Below are positions 1-5,845 of a DNA stretch of 5,845 nucleotides, piece after piece. The stretch comes from Thermoplasmata archaeon. GTDB lineage: Archaea; Thermoplasmatota; DAOVMN01. The stretch lies in assembly GCA_030630685.1 (NCBI GenBank), contig DAOVMN010000158.1, positions 1 through 5,845 of the forward strand. The letters run 5' to 3'. Within the stretch, counting starts at the first letter, position 1; every line of letters begins with the position of its first letter. Made by a program: the position numbers and the translations under genes. A model generated the notes under the pieces. That model made no database searches. It saw only the letters and a list, made by a program, of their open reading frames with translations, and was not told where the DNA came from.

Positions 1-549
1 ATTCCGGATATCGATGGATTTTTCATATTATTCAGTGAAAAGTTATTTTACACCTACCATCATACATTTGGGCATTCTTATTTGTTTGGTATCCCGATTG
101 CATTGACCGCAGGCTATTTTGCAGAGGATAAAAAGAAGGTTATTTTAGGCTCTCTCGGAGCTTTTACAATCCATCTCATTGCTGATATCTTTGGATCCAA
201 TTGGCCAATTCCTCCACTCTATCCACTATCACATTATAGTCTAACCTCGACGCAATACCTTTCACACCATATAATATATGATGTCATCAATCCGGTAGTA
301 ACTGTAGCTGCACTTATTGCAATACTGATTATTATGTACTATAAAGGATTATCACCTGTAGAATTCATCTCAGAGAAAATCGATAGAAGATTGGTAGGCC
401 TTTACATCTACCCACTAAAATATAGATGTGAGATTTGTGGGAAAAGGGCATTTATTGAATGTGCCGAATGCAAGAGGAAAGTGTGTTCGGAACATATAGG
501 TCGTTTCTTCAAATGGAGATGTTCTGGTTGTGAAAGAACAAAAGAATAA
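1..549 (+). CDS. YdjM/DUF457-family membrane protein with C-terminal B-box-like zinc finger (5' partial)
   Basis: The reading frame is open from base 1 to the TAA at 547-549 (182 visible codons), so the true start lies outside the window. The TTG at 82 is internal, because conserved family residues precede it. Visible motifs match the YdjM/DUF457 'membrane-bound metal-dependent hydrolase' family: PDID at residues 2-5, HHTFGHS at 20-26, and H58-x3-D62 followed by a G-rich turn and LYPLS at 73-77. Hydrophobic segments lie at about 27-41, 47-65 and 96-114. The family has no well-proven reaction; the Asp/His residues are thought to bind metal. After the last helix come a basic linker and a finger with C143-x2-C146, C154-x2-C157, C162-x2-H165 and C174-x2-C177, enough for two zinc ions in a B-box-like cross-brace. 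This tail is an addition to the usual family core. The gene is noticeably A+T-rich compared with the last gene. Family assignment is fairly secure; cellular role is unknown. Confidence 0.8.
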   Translation: MPDIDGFFILFSEKLFYTYHHTFGHSYLFGIPIALTAGYFAEDKKKVILGSLGAFTIHLIADIFGSNWPIPPLYPLSHYSLTSTQYLSHHIIYDVINPVVTVAALIAILIIMYYKGLSPVEFISEKIDRRLVGLYIYPLKYRCEICGKRAFIECAECKRKVCSEHIGRFFKWRCSGCERTKE

Positions 550-578
550 TTTTGGGATGCTTCCAAATTCAGTTACTG

Positions 579-605
579 CCCCCCTCCCCCGTCCATGGTT
601 TTTTT
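579..605 (+). terminator. Possible T-run terminator preceded by a C-rich tract
   Basis: Thirty bases after the stop of the first gene comes a C6-T-C5 tract (579-590), then a run of seven T (599-605). Archaeal RNA polymerase commonly terminates at T-runs on the non-template strand without needing a hairpin, and no strong hairpin is visible here. The T-run overlaps the left end of the diverged part of the duplicated promoter module, so it may instead belong to that module. Function is inferred from position only. Confidence 0.35.
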
Positions 606-658
606 CCTGACCCTTTGATGACGCTGTGACTTTTTCCCGAAAGGAATGAACATGCCCA

Positions 659-688
659 TTTTGTTACAGCAACCTCGGTTTTGTTACA
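659..688 (+). promoter_or_regulatory. Twin TTTTGTTACA boxes (putative operator), copy 1
   Basis: Two identical 10-base boxes, TTTTGTTACA at 659-668 and 679-688, are separated by ten bases, giving a 20-base period or about two helical turns. Each contains the small palindrome TGT-T-ACA, and the second extends to TTTGT-T-ACAAA. Two such sites on the same face of the helix are what a pair of regulator dimers would bind. They sit about 23 bases upstream of the TATA-like box, where archaeal activators usually act. The regulator is not in the window. Regulatory function is inferred from spacing and from exact conservation in both copies. Confidence 0.6.
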
Positions 689-704
689 AATAGTGCTCAG
701 GAAG

Positions 705-720
705 TAAGAGAATATATTAA
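705..720 (+). promoter_or_regulatory. Archaeal TATA-like promoter of the VIT-VWA gene
   Basis: An A/T-only box, AATATATTAA at 711-720, follows a purine-rich segment (about 706-710) that could act as the BRE bound by TFB. With the usual archaeal spacing of about 25 bases, transcription would start near 740-745, leaving a leader of roughly 35-40 bases before the ATG at 780. The box is conserved, with one change, in the copy before the last gene. Confidence 0.6.
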
Positions 721-767
721 GGAAAGGCGATAGTAATCTCCACGGAACGTACCTAAATTAAACAATC

Positions 768-771
768 GGAG
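768..771 (+). promoter_or_regulatory. Ribosome binding site for the VIT-VWA gene
   Basis: GGAG lies eight bases before the ATG at 780-782, a good Shine-Dalgarno spacing. Together with the signal peptide that follows at once, it fixes this start. Confidence 0.65.
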
Positions 772-779
772 TCATTACC

Positions 780-3700
780 ATGAGAAAAGCCGTGTTGAGT
801 ACAATTCTCTTGCTTTTGCTTGTTCTACCGGGCTGTGCTATGGTTGCAGAAGGAGACGGAATGATAATACCGACGCAACCCTTTATCCCATTGGAACCTC
901 TCTATATCCAAGGATACCCTGAGATAGAATACCATAATGTCACGGTCTCGATTGATGAGCAATATGCACAAACATTCGTGGACCAGAGTTTCTACAATCC
1001 ATACAATGAATCCATGAACGGCACCTACGTTTTTCCAGTTCCCGAAGGTGCTATGATATCGAATTTTGAGCTGATCATAGATGGAGAAACATACGAAGCA
1101 CAGATCATGGATGAGAATGAGGCAAAGGAATTTTTCCGTGAAGCGGTAAGTGAAAGAAAGGATGCTTCCTTATTGGAATACATTAATCGAGACCTGTTTT
1201 CCTATAAGGTATCAATACCTGCAAAAAGCAGCAGGCAAATCTGTTTACAGTACGAGGAATTCCTTCCCATGCACGGTGGCATGTACAGGTATGCCTATAC
1301 TCTGGGCACAGAAAAGTATTCTTCTGCTCCTATTAACTATGTTACGGTGTCGGTGAATATTATCTCTGAGAAAGGAATCGAAACCATTTATTCTCCCACT
1401 CACGATATCATTGTCGAGAGAAAAGATTCCAGGAATGTCAGGATAATTTACGAGGCAAGAAACGCACGACCAGATAAGGACATCGAAATCTATTACTCTC
1501 TTTCAAATAACCCCTTTGGAGCAGGTTTCTTGAATTACGTCGATGATGAAGATGGGTACTTTTTGTTTATGTTCTCTCCAAATCCGGATCAATTCCAGGA
1601 AAACATCGTGCCTAAAGACATTGTTTTTGTGATCGATGAATCCGGCAGTATGAGGGGGGACAAGATCGTGCAAGCAAAGGATGCATTGAAGCTCATTTTG
1701 CAGCAATTGCATGAGGAAGATAGATTCACCATCGTACCTTTCAGCACTCACGTCAGGAAGTTTTCCCAACTACTGAAAGTAGCGAATAGCTCAAACATAA
1801 TCGATGCAACCCGCTATGTAGATGGCATTCGAGCATCCGGTGGAACAAATATCAACCAGGCGTTGTTAGATGCACTGAATATCCTTCGCAATACCGCAAA
1901 ATCAGAATCTGTGAAGGTAATTGTTTTCCTTACGGATGGTAAACCTACCTCTGGCGTAACCGGTGAAGATGACATCGTTAACAATGTGAGAAATGCAAAT
2001 GTTGAACATGAGGTGGATGCACGAATCTTTGCCTTCGGTGTGGGATATAACGTCAATACACACCTGCTCGACAAGATATCATCGCAAAACCATGGTGCTA
2101 CTATTTATGTGACACCGGATGAGAGCATTGAAATGGCACTCACGGATTTTTACGGACAGATTTCATCCCCTGTTTTAACAGACATTACCTTAGATTTCAC
2201 AGGGATAAATGTTTTTGAGACCTATCCCGATGTTTTACCGGATGTGTTCAAAGGCTCTCAGATAACACTCGCAGGAAGATATTCACAGGCTGAGAATATC
2301 AGGGTTTATTTGAATGGGACAACACGGGAAGGAAGGGCCGAGTATACCTTCGAATTCGATGTGGACGACACGAAACCCCATGATTTTGTGCCCAGGTTAT
2401 GGGCTACCAGAAAGATCGGTTATCTCTTGGATGAGATCAGGTTGGAGGGGGAAACAGAAGAACTGGTAGATGAAATTAAAGAGCTTGGTCTTGAATTCGG
2501 CATCGTCACTCCCTATACGTCCATGCTCATTCAAGCAGAAAGCGGTTCCGTGACCGATGGGATGGATAACACCTTCAGCCTTCATGCGGATTCCGGCAAG
2601 GAATCTGTTGATGTAGCCAAGGGGATACGTTATTACGGTTATGCCGAGAGGGCAGATGTCGCTGTAGGTGGAAACATCGTTGTCAGTGGAACGAAAACCT
2701 TTGCCGACGTAAACGGAACATACGTTGACCTGAGCTTGCTTGGAAATATTATCACAATACACCTTGGAGATATGACCACAGAGGAATGGCTCGCCTCAAA
2801 CATTAACATCACACATCATGTTCTCTTTGGTTCTGATGAATACTTTGCGTTGGGAGAGAACAAGGGCCTGGGGCAGATATTGGCTATTGGGCCAGAAATC
2901 GTGTTTGAAGATGATGGGAAGGTCATCTACATCTCATCCCATTCTTTGAACATTAGCAATCTCACTGCTTCTGTCGTGGAATCATCGGTAACCATAAGTT
3001 GGAATACAAATGAGCCCACTACCGGTTTTGTTGCGTTCAGGGTTGTTGGCACCAACACATGGATAATTCACCAAGACAATGATCTCAAGACAAACCATAG
3101 TATTCTCATAACCGGTCTCGAAGAGGATTTCTATGAATATTATGTAAGTTCCACTGATGCATACGGGAACACAACTGTCGATAGTGCAGGAAGTGCCTTT
3201 CATAAATTTATCATTGGGAATCCGATACCATTCGTTATCAGTAATGTTGTTGTCGAAGTGGAGGAGAATGTTATCATTAGTTGGGATACCAATATCCCTG
3301 CCTCTGGCACGGTATATTATAGGGTCAAGGGTACAACCGAATGGCGGATTTTGTTGAGGATTTGGACCGGAACATATCATACAAAGCACGAAATTGTTCT
3401 TTCCCTTGATCCAGGTGATTATGAGTTCCGTTCTGTCGTTGAGATCGATGGGAACATCACGTTCCTTTCCCTTGATGCCGGAGAGTATGAGTTCTATGTG
3501 AGTTGTTACGATAGAGAAGGAAGAAATCGAATAGATGACAACGAGGGAGATTATTATTCATTCAGTCCGGCGGATACAACCGACGTTGAGAGTGAAAATG
3601 TCCAGGCTGAGTTTTCTATAGCCTATTTGATCATCCCATTCGTGCTCTTTCTTGCTGCAGCAGTGTACGTAGGGGTCTGGAAGAATGAACTTGCCCGGAT

Positions 3701-3881
3701 GTCTAACATTCATGATCTGAGCGTACTGGAGAAGCACATCGAACACTTTTACTCAAACCCAGCAATGGTCTTTCGATTGGCAAAAGATCTAAGAATCGTA
3801 AAATGTCCCGATTGCGGAAGACCATTTATCTCGACACATAAGAAACATAAATGTTATTGGTGCGGGAGATCAAATAATTGA
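780..3881 (+). CDS. VIT-VWA-FN3 surface protein with one transmembrane helix and cytoplasmic zinc ribbon
   Basis: This 1033-residue protein starts with a signal peptide (basic MRK, hydrophobic core 4-18, then LPGC at 16-19, a lipobox-like site; cleavage near AMVA23 is the alternative). A VIT domain (about 45-180) shows the typical NPYNES...YVFPVPEGA run. The VWA domain (about 275-460) has a complete metal-ion-dependent adhesion site: D286-x-S288-x-S290, T356 and D386. Residues 464-590 carry the conserved post-VWA segment (FVPRLWA 536-542, IVTPYTS 575-581), and about 634-700 the KTF...VD and FGSDEYF (683-689) motifs common in VIT/VWA proteins. Two FN3-like domains follow (about 724-810 and 817-930), sharing ISN...ISWxTNxP...RVxGTxxW. 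One helix (about 946-967) precedes a tail of some 66 residues ending in C1009PDC and C1025YWC, a zinc ribbon. The architecture resembles inter-alpha-trypsin-inhibitor heavy chains and suggests metal-dependent adhesion or protein binding outside the cell. The ligand is unknown. The promoter lies in the duplicated module. Confidence 0.88.
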   Translation: MRKAVLSTILLLLLVLPGCAMVAEGDGMIIPTQPFIPLEPLYIQGYPEIEYHNVTVSIDEQYAQTFVDQSFYNPYNESMNGTYVFPVPEGAMISNFELIIDGETYEAQIMDENEAKEFFREAVSERKDASLLEYINRDLFSYKVSIPAKSSRQICLQYEEFLPMHGGMYRYAYTLGTEKYSSAPINYVTVSVNIISEKGIETIYSPTHDIIVERKDSRNVRIIYEARNARPDKDIEIYYSLSNNPFGAGFLNYVDDEDGYFLFMFSPNPDQFQENIVPKDIVFVIDESGSMRGDKIVQAKDALKLILQQLHEEDRFTIVPFSTHVRKFSQLLKVANSSNIIDATRYVDGIRASGGTNINQALLDALNILRNTAKSESVKVIVFLTDGKPTSGVTGEDDIVNNVRNANVEHEVDARIFAFGVGYNVNTHLLDKISSQNHGATIYVTPDESIEMALTDFYGQISSPVLTDITLDFTGINVFETYPDVLPDVFKGSQITLAGRYSQAENIRVYLNGTTREGRAEYTFEFDVDDTKPHDFVPRLWATRKIGYLLDEIRLEGETEELVDEIKELGLEFGIVTPYTSMLIQAESGSVTDGMDNTFSLHADSGKESVDVAKGIRYYGYAERADVAVGGNIVVSGTKTFADVNGTYVDLSLLGNIITIHLGDMTTEEWLASNINITHHVLFGSDEYFALGENKGLGQILAIGPEIVFEDDGKVIYISSHSLNISNLTASVVESSVTISWNTNEPTTGFVAFRVVGTNTWIIHQDNDLKTNHSILITGLEEDFYEYYVSSTDAYGNTTVDSAGSAFHKFIIGNPIPFVISNVVVEVEENVIISWDTNIPASGTVYYRVKGTTEWRILLRIWTGTYHTKHEIVLSLDPGDYEFRSVVEIDGNITFLSLDAGEYEFYVSCYDREGRNRIDDNEGDYYSFSPADTTDVESENVQAEFSIAYLIIPFVLFLAAAVYVGVWKNELARMSNIHDLSVLEKHIEHFYSNPAMVFRLAKDLRIVKCPDCGRPFISTHKKHKCYWCGRSNN
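2949..3569 (+). repeat. Tandem FN3-like domains within the VIT-VWA protein
   Basis: Residues from about 724 and again from about 819 start with ISN and continue to a shared ISW-x-TN-x-P core, a conserved RV-x-GT-x2-W stretch, a T-x-H-x-I segment and a Y-x-V-S...D strand with G-N or G-R turn. The offset is about 95 residues, the normal size of an FN3 domain. The copies have diverged at the DNA level, so this is an old domain duplication. The second copy is lengthened by the short repeat at 3399-3494. Confidence 0.7.
3399..3494 (+). repeat. In-frame 22-codon partial duplication inside the second FN3 domain
   Basis: The 30 bases at 3399-3428 recur at 3465-3494 with 26 matches, a period of 66 bases. 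At the protein level LSLDPGDYEF (874-883) is repeated as LSLDAGEYEF (896-905). The segment matches one beta-strand and turn of an FN3 fold. The first FN3 domain has only one such strand, so the second appears to have gained 22 residues by slippage or unequal recombination without losing frame. Confidence 0.75.
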
Positions 3882-4120
3882 ACAGAGGCACACAACAACT
3901 ATGAAGTTATTTTCTTGGTGATAGTGTTATCCACTCTACTGAACTTATTTTGTGTGCTGCATTCCCCCTCACAAGGAATACGCGGGTGGGGCGGTTTTGA
4001 GGTGCAGGTTCCAATTCCTAATCAGGCTTTTAGGGTCCTTATTCAATGCCCCCGGTGTCCCCATTTTTCTACCTTCCTCATCATCTTTCTGGGTTTGTTC
4101 CAATACAGCGATCTCAACTT
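3882..4120. other. Intergenic gap without a convincing gene
   Basis: This stretch sits between the VIT-VWA stop and the second promoter module. It contains T-rich patches at about 3906-3916 and 3944-3952 that could terminate the upstream transcript, and a short ATTCC/GGAAT inverted repeat around 3961-3979. Forward frames here start with GTG or ATG but give low-complexity products without a ribosome site. On the minus strand a 53-codon frame (GTG at 4130, stop at 3969) has a more protein-like composition but no clear ribosome site; it might be a decayed gene end. I see no RNA gene. Confidence 0.5.
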
Positions 4121-4172
4121 TTCCTGACACTCCAATGATCCTGTGGCTTTTCTTGGAAAAACGGCACGCTCA

Positions 4173-4202
4173 TTTTGTTACAGCAACCTCGGTTTTGTTA
4201 CA
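4173..4202 (+). promoter_or_regulatory. Twin TTTTGTTACA boxes (putative operator), copy 2
   Basis: TTTTGTTACA at 4173-4182 and 4193-4202, again 20 bases apart, with the same ten-base spacer as in copy 1. The distance to the TATA-like box is the same as in copy 1. Exact conservation of boxes, spacer and position supports joint control of this gene and the VIT-VWA gene by one factor, which remains unidentified. Confidence 0.6.
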
Positions 4203-4218
4203 AATAGTGCTCAGGAAG

Positions 4219-4234
4219 TGAGAGGATATATTAA
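4219..4234 (+). promoter_or_regulatory. Archaeal TATA-like promoter of the secreted repeat-protein gene
   Basis: GATATATTAA at 4225-4234 follows a purine-rich segment that could be the BRE. Usual spacing places transcription start near 4254-4259, leaving a leader of about 20 bases before the ATG at 4278, shorter than for the VIT-VWA gene. Sequence after the box is unrelated to that of copy 1. Confidence 0.6.
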
Positions 4235-4265
4235 GCGGCGGTGTAATTGCCCAGACACCAAAAAC

Positions 4266-4273
4266 GGAAGTGA
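4266..4273 (+). promoter_or_regulatory. Ribosome binding site for the secreted repeat-protein gene
   Basis: GGAAGTGA, one base from the archaeal optimum GGAGGTGA, ends four bases before the ATG at 4278. It supports that start, which is also followed at once by a signal peptide. Confidence 0.7.
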
Positions 4274-4277
4274 ACCC

Positions 4278-5845
4278 ATGAACAGAAAGAACCAGCTTTT
4301 CAGCAAGCTTTTTGCCCTTCTTCTCGTGGGCCTGTTCTTCGGAACAGCCCTGACCGTCCTTGCCGGGAATGGCAGTGGCGATAACGAGGAGAGGGAAGAC
4401 TATGGAGTTGTTCTTACACTAAACGAAACAGAGAGAACGATTCCCAGGGATGAGACTGCCACATACAAAGGCAGTATCAAGAACATAGGAAAGAACGATG
4501 ACACCTACCAGATCTCCTTTGGTGGAAAGGACTATGGCAAAGAAGGGATCACCGTGGAACTCGTCGGGAGAGACGACGAGACCGTAGACCCGAACGACCT
4601 CCCGCTCGAGGCTGGAGAAGAGTTCGCCTTCCTCTTGCATATAACCATAGACAAGGAAGAAGGCAGCTACGAGATCTCGATGATGGTAAAGTCGAAGACC
4701 GATGAGAATGTCTGGGATGCCGTCAAGACAAAGACGAAAGTGATTCCCAAGGATGAGAAGGAGTATGCCTTTGAATTGAAAGCACGTAAGGAGATGCTGA
4801 CCACCACCTACGGTGTGCCTGTGTCCTATATGATAACTCTTGTCAATACGGGGAACGTCGAAGACAGTTATATTCTAGAAGTTGAGGAAGACTACCCCAA
4901 TGTCAACGCGGAACTCACCCTGCTCCGTTCAGATGGGGACATTAGGCCGCTTTCAGGAAACGGCGACAGGAAGCTTGAAGTTTCTTTAGAGCCTGGTAAT
5001 AGGATAGGGCTTGCTCTTTGGGTGGTGGTTGAAAAGCCAAATGAGCCCGGTGACCAGGATCCCACTGGCTCTTATACAAATCAAGGGAATAGACGGGAGA
5101 GCTATACAGTCTTGGTGAGGGCACAATCCAATGGAGACCCAAGTCTAAATGAATACGTCAAGACCCTGACCACAATCAAAGAAGGGACGCAGGAACGTCT
5201 TTCCTTCGAGTGCTACGAACCCGAGAAGAGCATCGTGGCAGGCGGCATGGCAGAGTACTTCCTATACCTCAACAACTACGGCTGGGCCCCTGTGAAGGTG
5301 ATGCTCGATGCCCTGGATCATGAATATGCCGACATCACGGCGGAGCTTTTCCTTGTAGCCCCATACTGGATCATGGACTATGACGATCCGGATGAGAACT
5401 ATCCGGGTATGAAGAACAGCGGCACGATCTATGACCCCGAAGGAAATGTCGTCTATCCGGATGATGATGACATCCTGTGGGACGACTACGGCGGCCTCAT
5501 CCCTGTGGACGAGGACTTCTCCTATGTGATCTATCCCTATGAGCAGGTGCAGTTCCTTCTTAGGGTGGGGCACCTGTATGACGGAAGCAGCAATAGCGGC
5601 GATGAATCGGCTCTCTACGAGATCGGTGTGTCCGCTGAAACGGAAGCTGGCTACAGTAAGACGGTGTTCACCAAGACAGAGGTTATTTATAACCCGCAGT
5701 ACGGCATAGAGATGCGGTTGAAAGAGCCGAGGAAACTCACTCGACCGCGGGAGCCTGTGGAGTACATCATCAACCTCGAGAACACGGGCAATGTGGAAGA
5801 GGTTGTCGAACTCTCCCTTGGCGGCGAGGCGTACGGTCTGAAAGG
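4278..5845 (+). CDS. Secreted protein with tandem NEW3/COG1470-like beta-sandwich repeats (3' partial)
   Basis: The frame is open from ATG 4278 to the window edge, giving 522 codons without a stop. Residues 1-29 form a signal peptide: basic NRK, hydrophobic core about 11-28, probable cleavage after VLA29. The mature part is a chain of related units starting near residues 42, 163, 308 and 475. Each begins with an aromatic/acidic strand and a segment such as VSYMITLVNTGNVEDSY or VEYIINLENTGNVEEVV, the pattern of NEW3 (alpha-galactosidase-associated) and COG1470 domains, which are extracellular beta-sandwiches. The third unit departs most (NNYGWAPVKV) and carries an acidic insert at 367-404, rich in Asp and ending in PDDDD and DDYGG, perhaps a calcium site. 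No catalytic domain or membrane anchor is visible, though either may lie beyond the edge. Base composition is clearly richer in G+C than the first gene. Likely an envelope or adhesion-type protein, co-regulated with the VIT-VWA gene. Confidence 0.82.
   Translation, partial: MNRKNQLFSKLFALLLVGLFFGTALTVLAGNGSGDNEEREDYGVVLTLNETERTIPRDETATYKGSIKNIGKNDDTYQISFGGKDYGKEGITVELVGRDDETVDPNDLPLEAGEEFAFLLHITIDKEEGSYEISMMVKSKTDENVWDAVKTKTKVIPKDEKEYAFELKARKEMLTTTYGVPVSYMITLVNTGNVEDSYILEVEEDYPNVNAELTLLRSDGDIRPLSGNGDRKLEVSLEPGNRIGLALWVVVEKPNEPGDQDPTGSYTNQGNRRESYTVLVRAQSNGDPSLNEYVKTLTTIKEGTQERLSFECYEPEKSIVAGGMAEYFLYLNNYGWAPVKVMLDALDHEYADITAELFLVAPYWIMDYDDPDENYPGMKNSGTIYDPEGNVVYPDDDDILWDDYGGLIPVDEDFSYVIYPYEQVQFLLRVGHLYDGSSNSGDESALYEIGVSAETEAGYSKTVFTKTEVIYNPQYGIEMRLKEPRKLTRPREPVEYIINLENTGNVEEVVELSLGGEAYGLK

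Larger units (their letters stand above)
604..721 (+). repeat. Duplicated upstream module, copy 1
   Basis: This stretch recurs in the same orientation at 4121-4235. The core, 657-721 against 4171-4235, is 65 bases long and differs only at 706 (A/G) and 711 (A/G). The left part, 604-656 against 4121-4170, is clearly related but more diverged, starting with a shared TTCCTGAC and differing in length by three bases. Similarity ends one base after the TATA-like box. Both copies lie directly before a gene for an exported protein, which fits a shared regulatory region. A small mobile or miniature element is an alternative, but no terminal inverted repeats or target duplications are apparent. Confidence 0.85.
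4121..4235 (+). repeat. Duplicated upstream module, copy 2
   Basis: This is the same-orientation partner of 604-721. The core 4171-4235 matches 657-721 at 63 of 65 positions; the left part, 4121-4170, is more diverged. It lies directly before the last gene. Unlike copy 1 it is not preceded by the C-rich tract. The near identity of the core against the divergence of its flanks means either recent copying or strong constraint on the core. Confidence 0.85.

Noticed and set aside
82..84. TTG at 82 as the start of the first gene
   Set aside because: The frame is open to base 1, and the PDID and HHTFGHS family motifs lie before it, so it is an internal leucine codon.
1503..3389. Several minus-strand frames within the VIT-VWA gene
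   Set aside because: All lie opposite clearly conserved VWA, post-VWA or FN3 sequence and show no recognisable domain or start signal.
3961..3979. ATTCC/GGAAT hairpin as a rho-independent terminator
   Set aside because: The stem is only five base pairs and is followed by a G-rich segment instead of a T-run.
3915..4221. Two overlapping forward frames (3915-4127 and 3952-4221) as small genes
   Set aside because: They overlap each other in different frames, lack a ribosome site, have biased low-complexity composition, and the second runs through the operator-like boxes of the promoter module.
657..4235. CRISPR array or insertion sequence defined by the two long repeats
   Set aside because: There are only two copies more than 3 kb apart, with a complete unrelated surface-protein gene between them. 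No transposase or terminal inverted repeats are visible, and both copies hold promoter-like elements before genes.
4942..5573. Minus-strand frames at 4942-5142 and 5262-5573 as genes
   Set aside because: They lie opposite the secreted repeat-protein gene, which has a good ribosome site, a signal peptide and recognisable repeats. They are reverse shadows of its codon pattern.

Overview
The window holds three rightward genes on the plus strand. Two are cut by the window edges (the first at its 5' end, the last at its 3' end), and one large gene in the middle is complete. It looks archaeal. Both non-coding gaps carry an A/T-only TATA-type box 50-70 bases before a start codon with a purine-rich segment in front of it, and the starts have Shine-Dalgarno sites of the GGAG / GGAAGTGA type. 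The protein set (a VIT-VWA-FN3 surface protein, a NEW3/COG1470-like secreted repeat protein, and small zinc fingers on membrane proteins) is common in Euryarchaeota related to methanogens and anaerobic methane oxidisers. The lineage is an inference; no marker gene is present.

Layout. 1-549: 3' part of a YdjM/DUF457-type multi-pass membrane protein that ends in a B-box-like two-zinc finger. 550-779: intergenic region with a C-rich tract, a T7 run that may terminate transcription, and a promoter module. 780-3881: a 1033-residue exported, membrane-anchored protein with the order signal peptide, VIT domain, VWA domain with an intact MIDAS, VIT/VWA C-terminal module, two FN3-like domains, one transmembrane helix and a short cytoplasmic tail ending in a CxxC...CxxC zinc ribbon. 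3882-4277: a gap without a convincing gene, whose right part is a second copy of the promoter module. 4278 to the right edge: an open reading frame for a secreted protein of tandem NEW3-like beta-sandwich repeats. It runs off the window.

The most notable signal is a duplicated upstream module. A 65-base block with only two differences lies before both surface-protein genes (657-721 and 4171-4235), and more diverged similarity extends about 50 bases further upstream. Each copy contains two TTTTGTTACA boxes exactly 20 bases apart, followed by the TATA-like box, and similarity stops just after the TATA box. The two downstream genes are not homologous end to end. This suggests that one regulator controls both surface proteins and that the promoter was copied or conserved as a unit. 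It is the best candidate here for an undescribed regulatory system.

A second theme is zinc fingers on cytoplasmic tails. Both the first gene product and the VIT-VWA protein end in a cysteine-rich zinc-binding segment placed just after membrane-spanning sequence, which could link envelope proteins to cytoplasmic partners. That link is inference.
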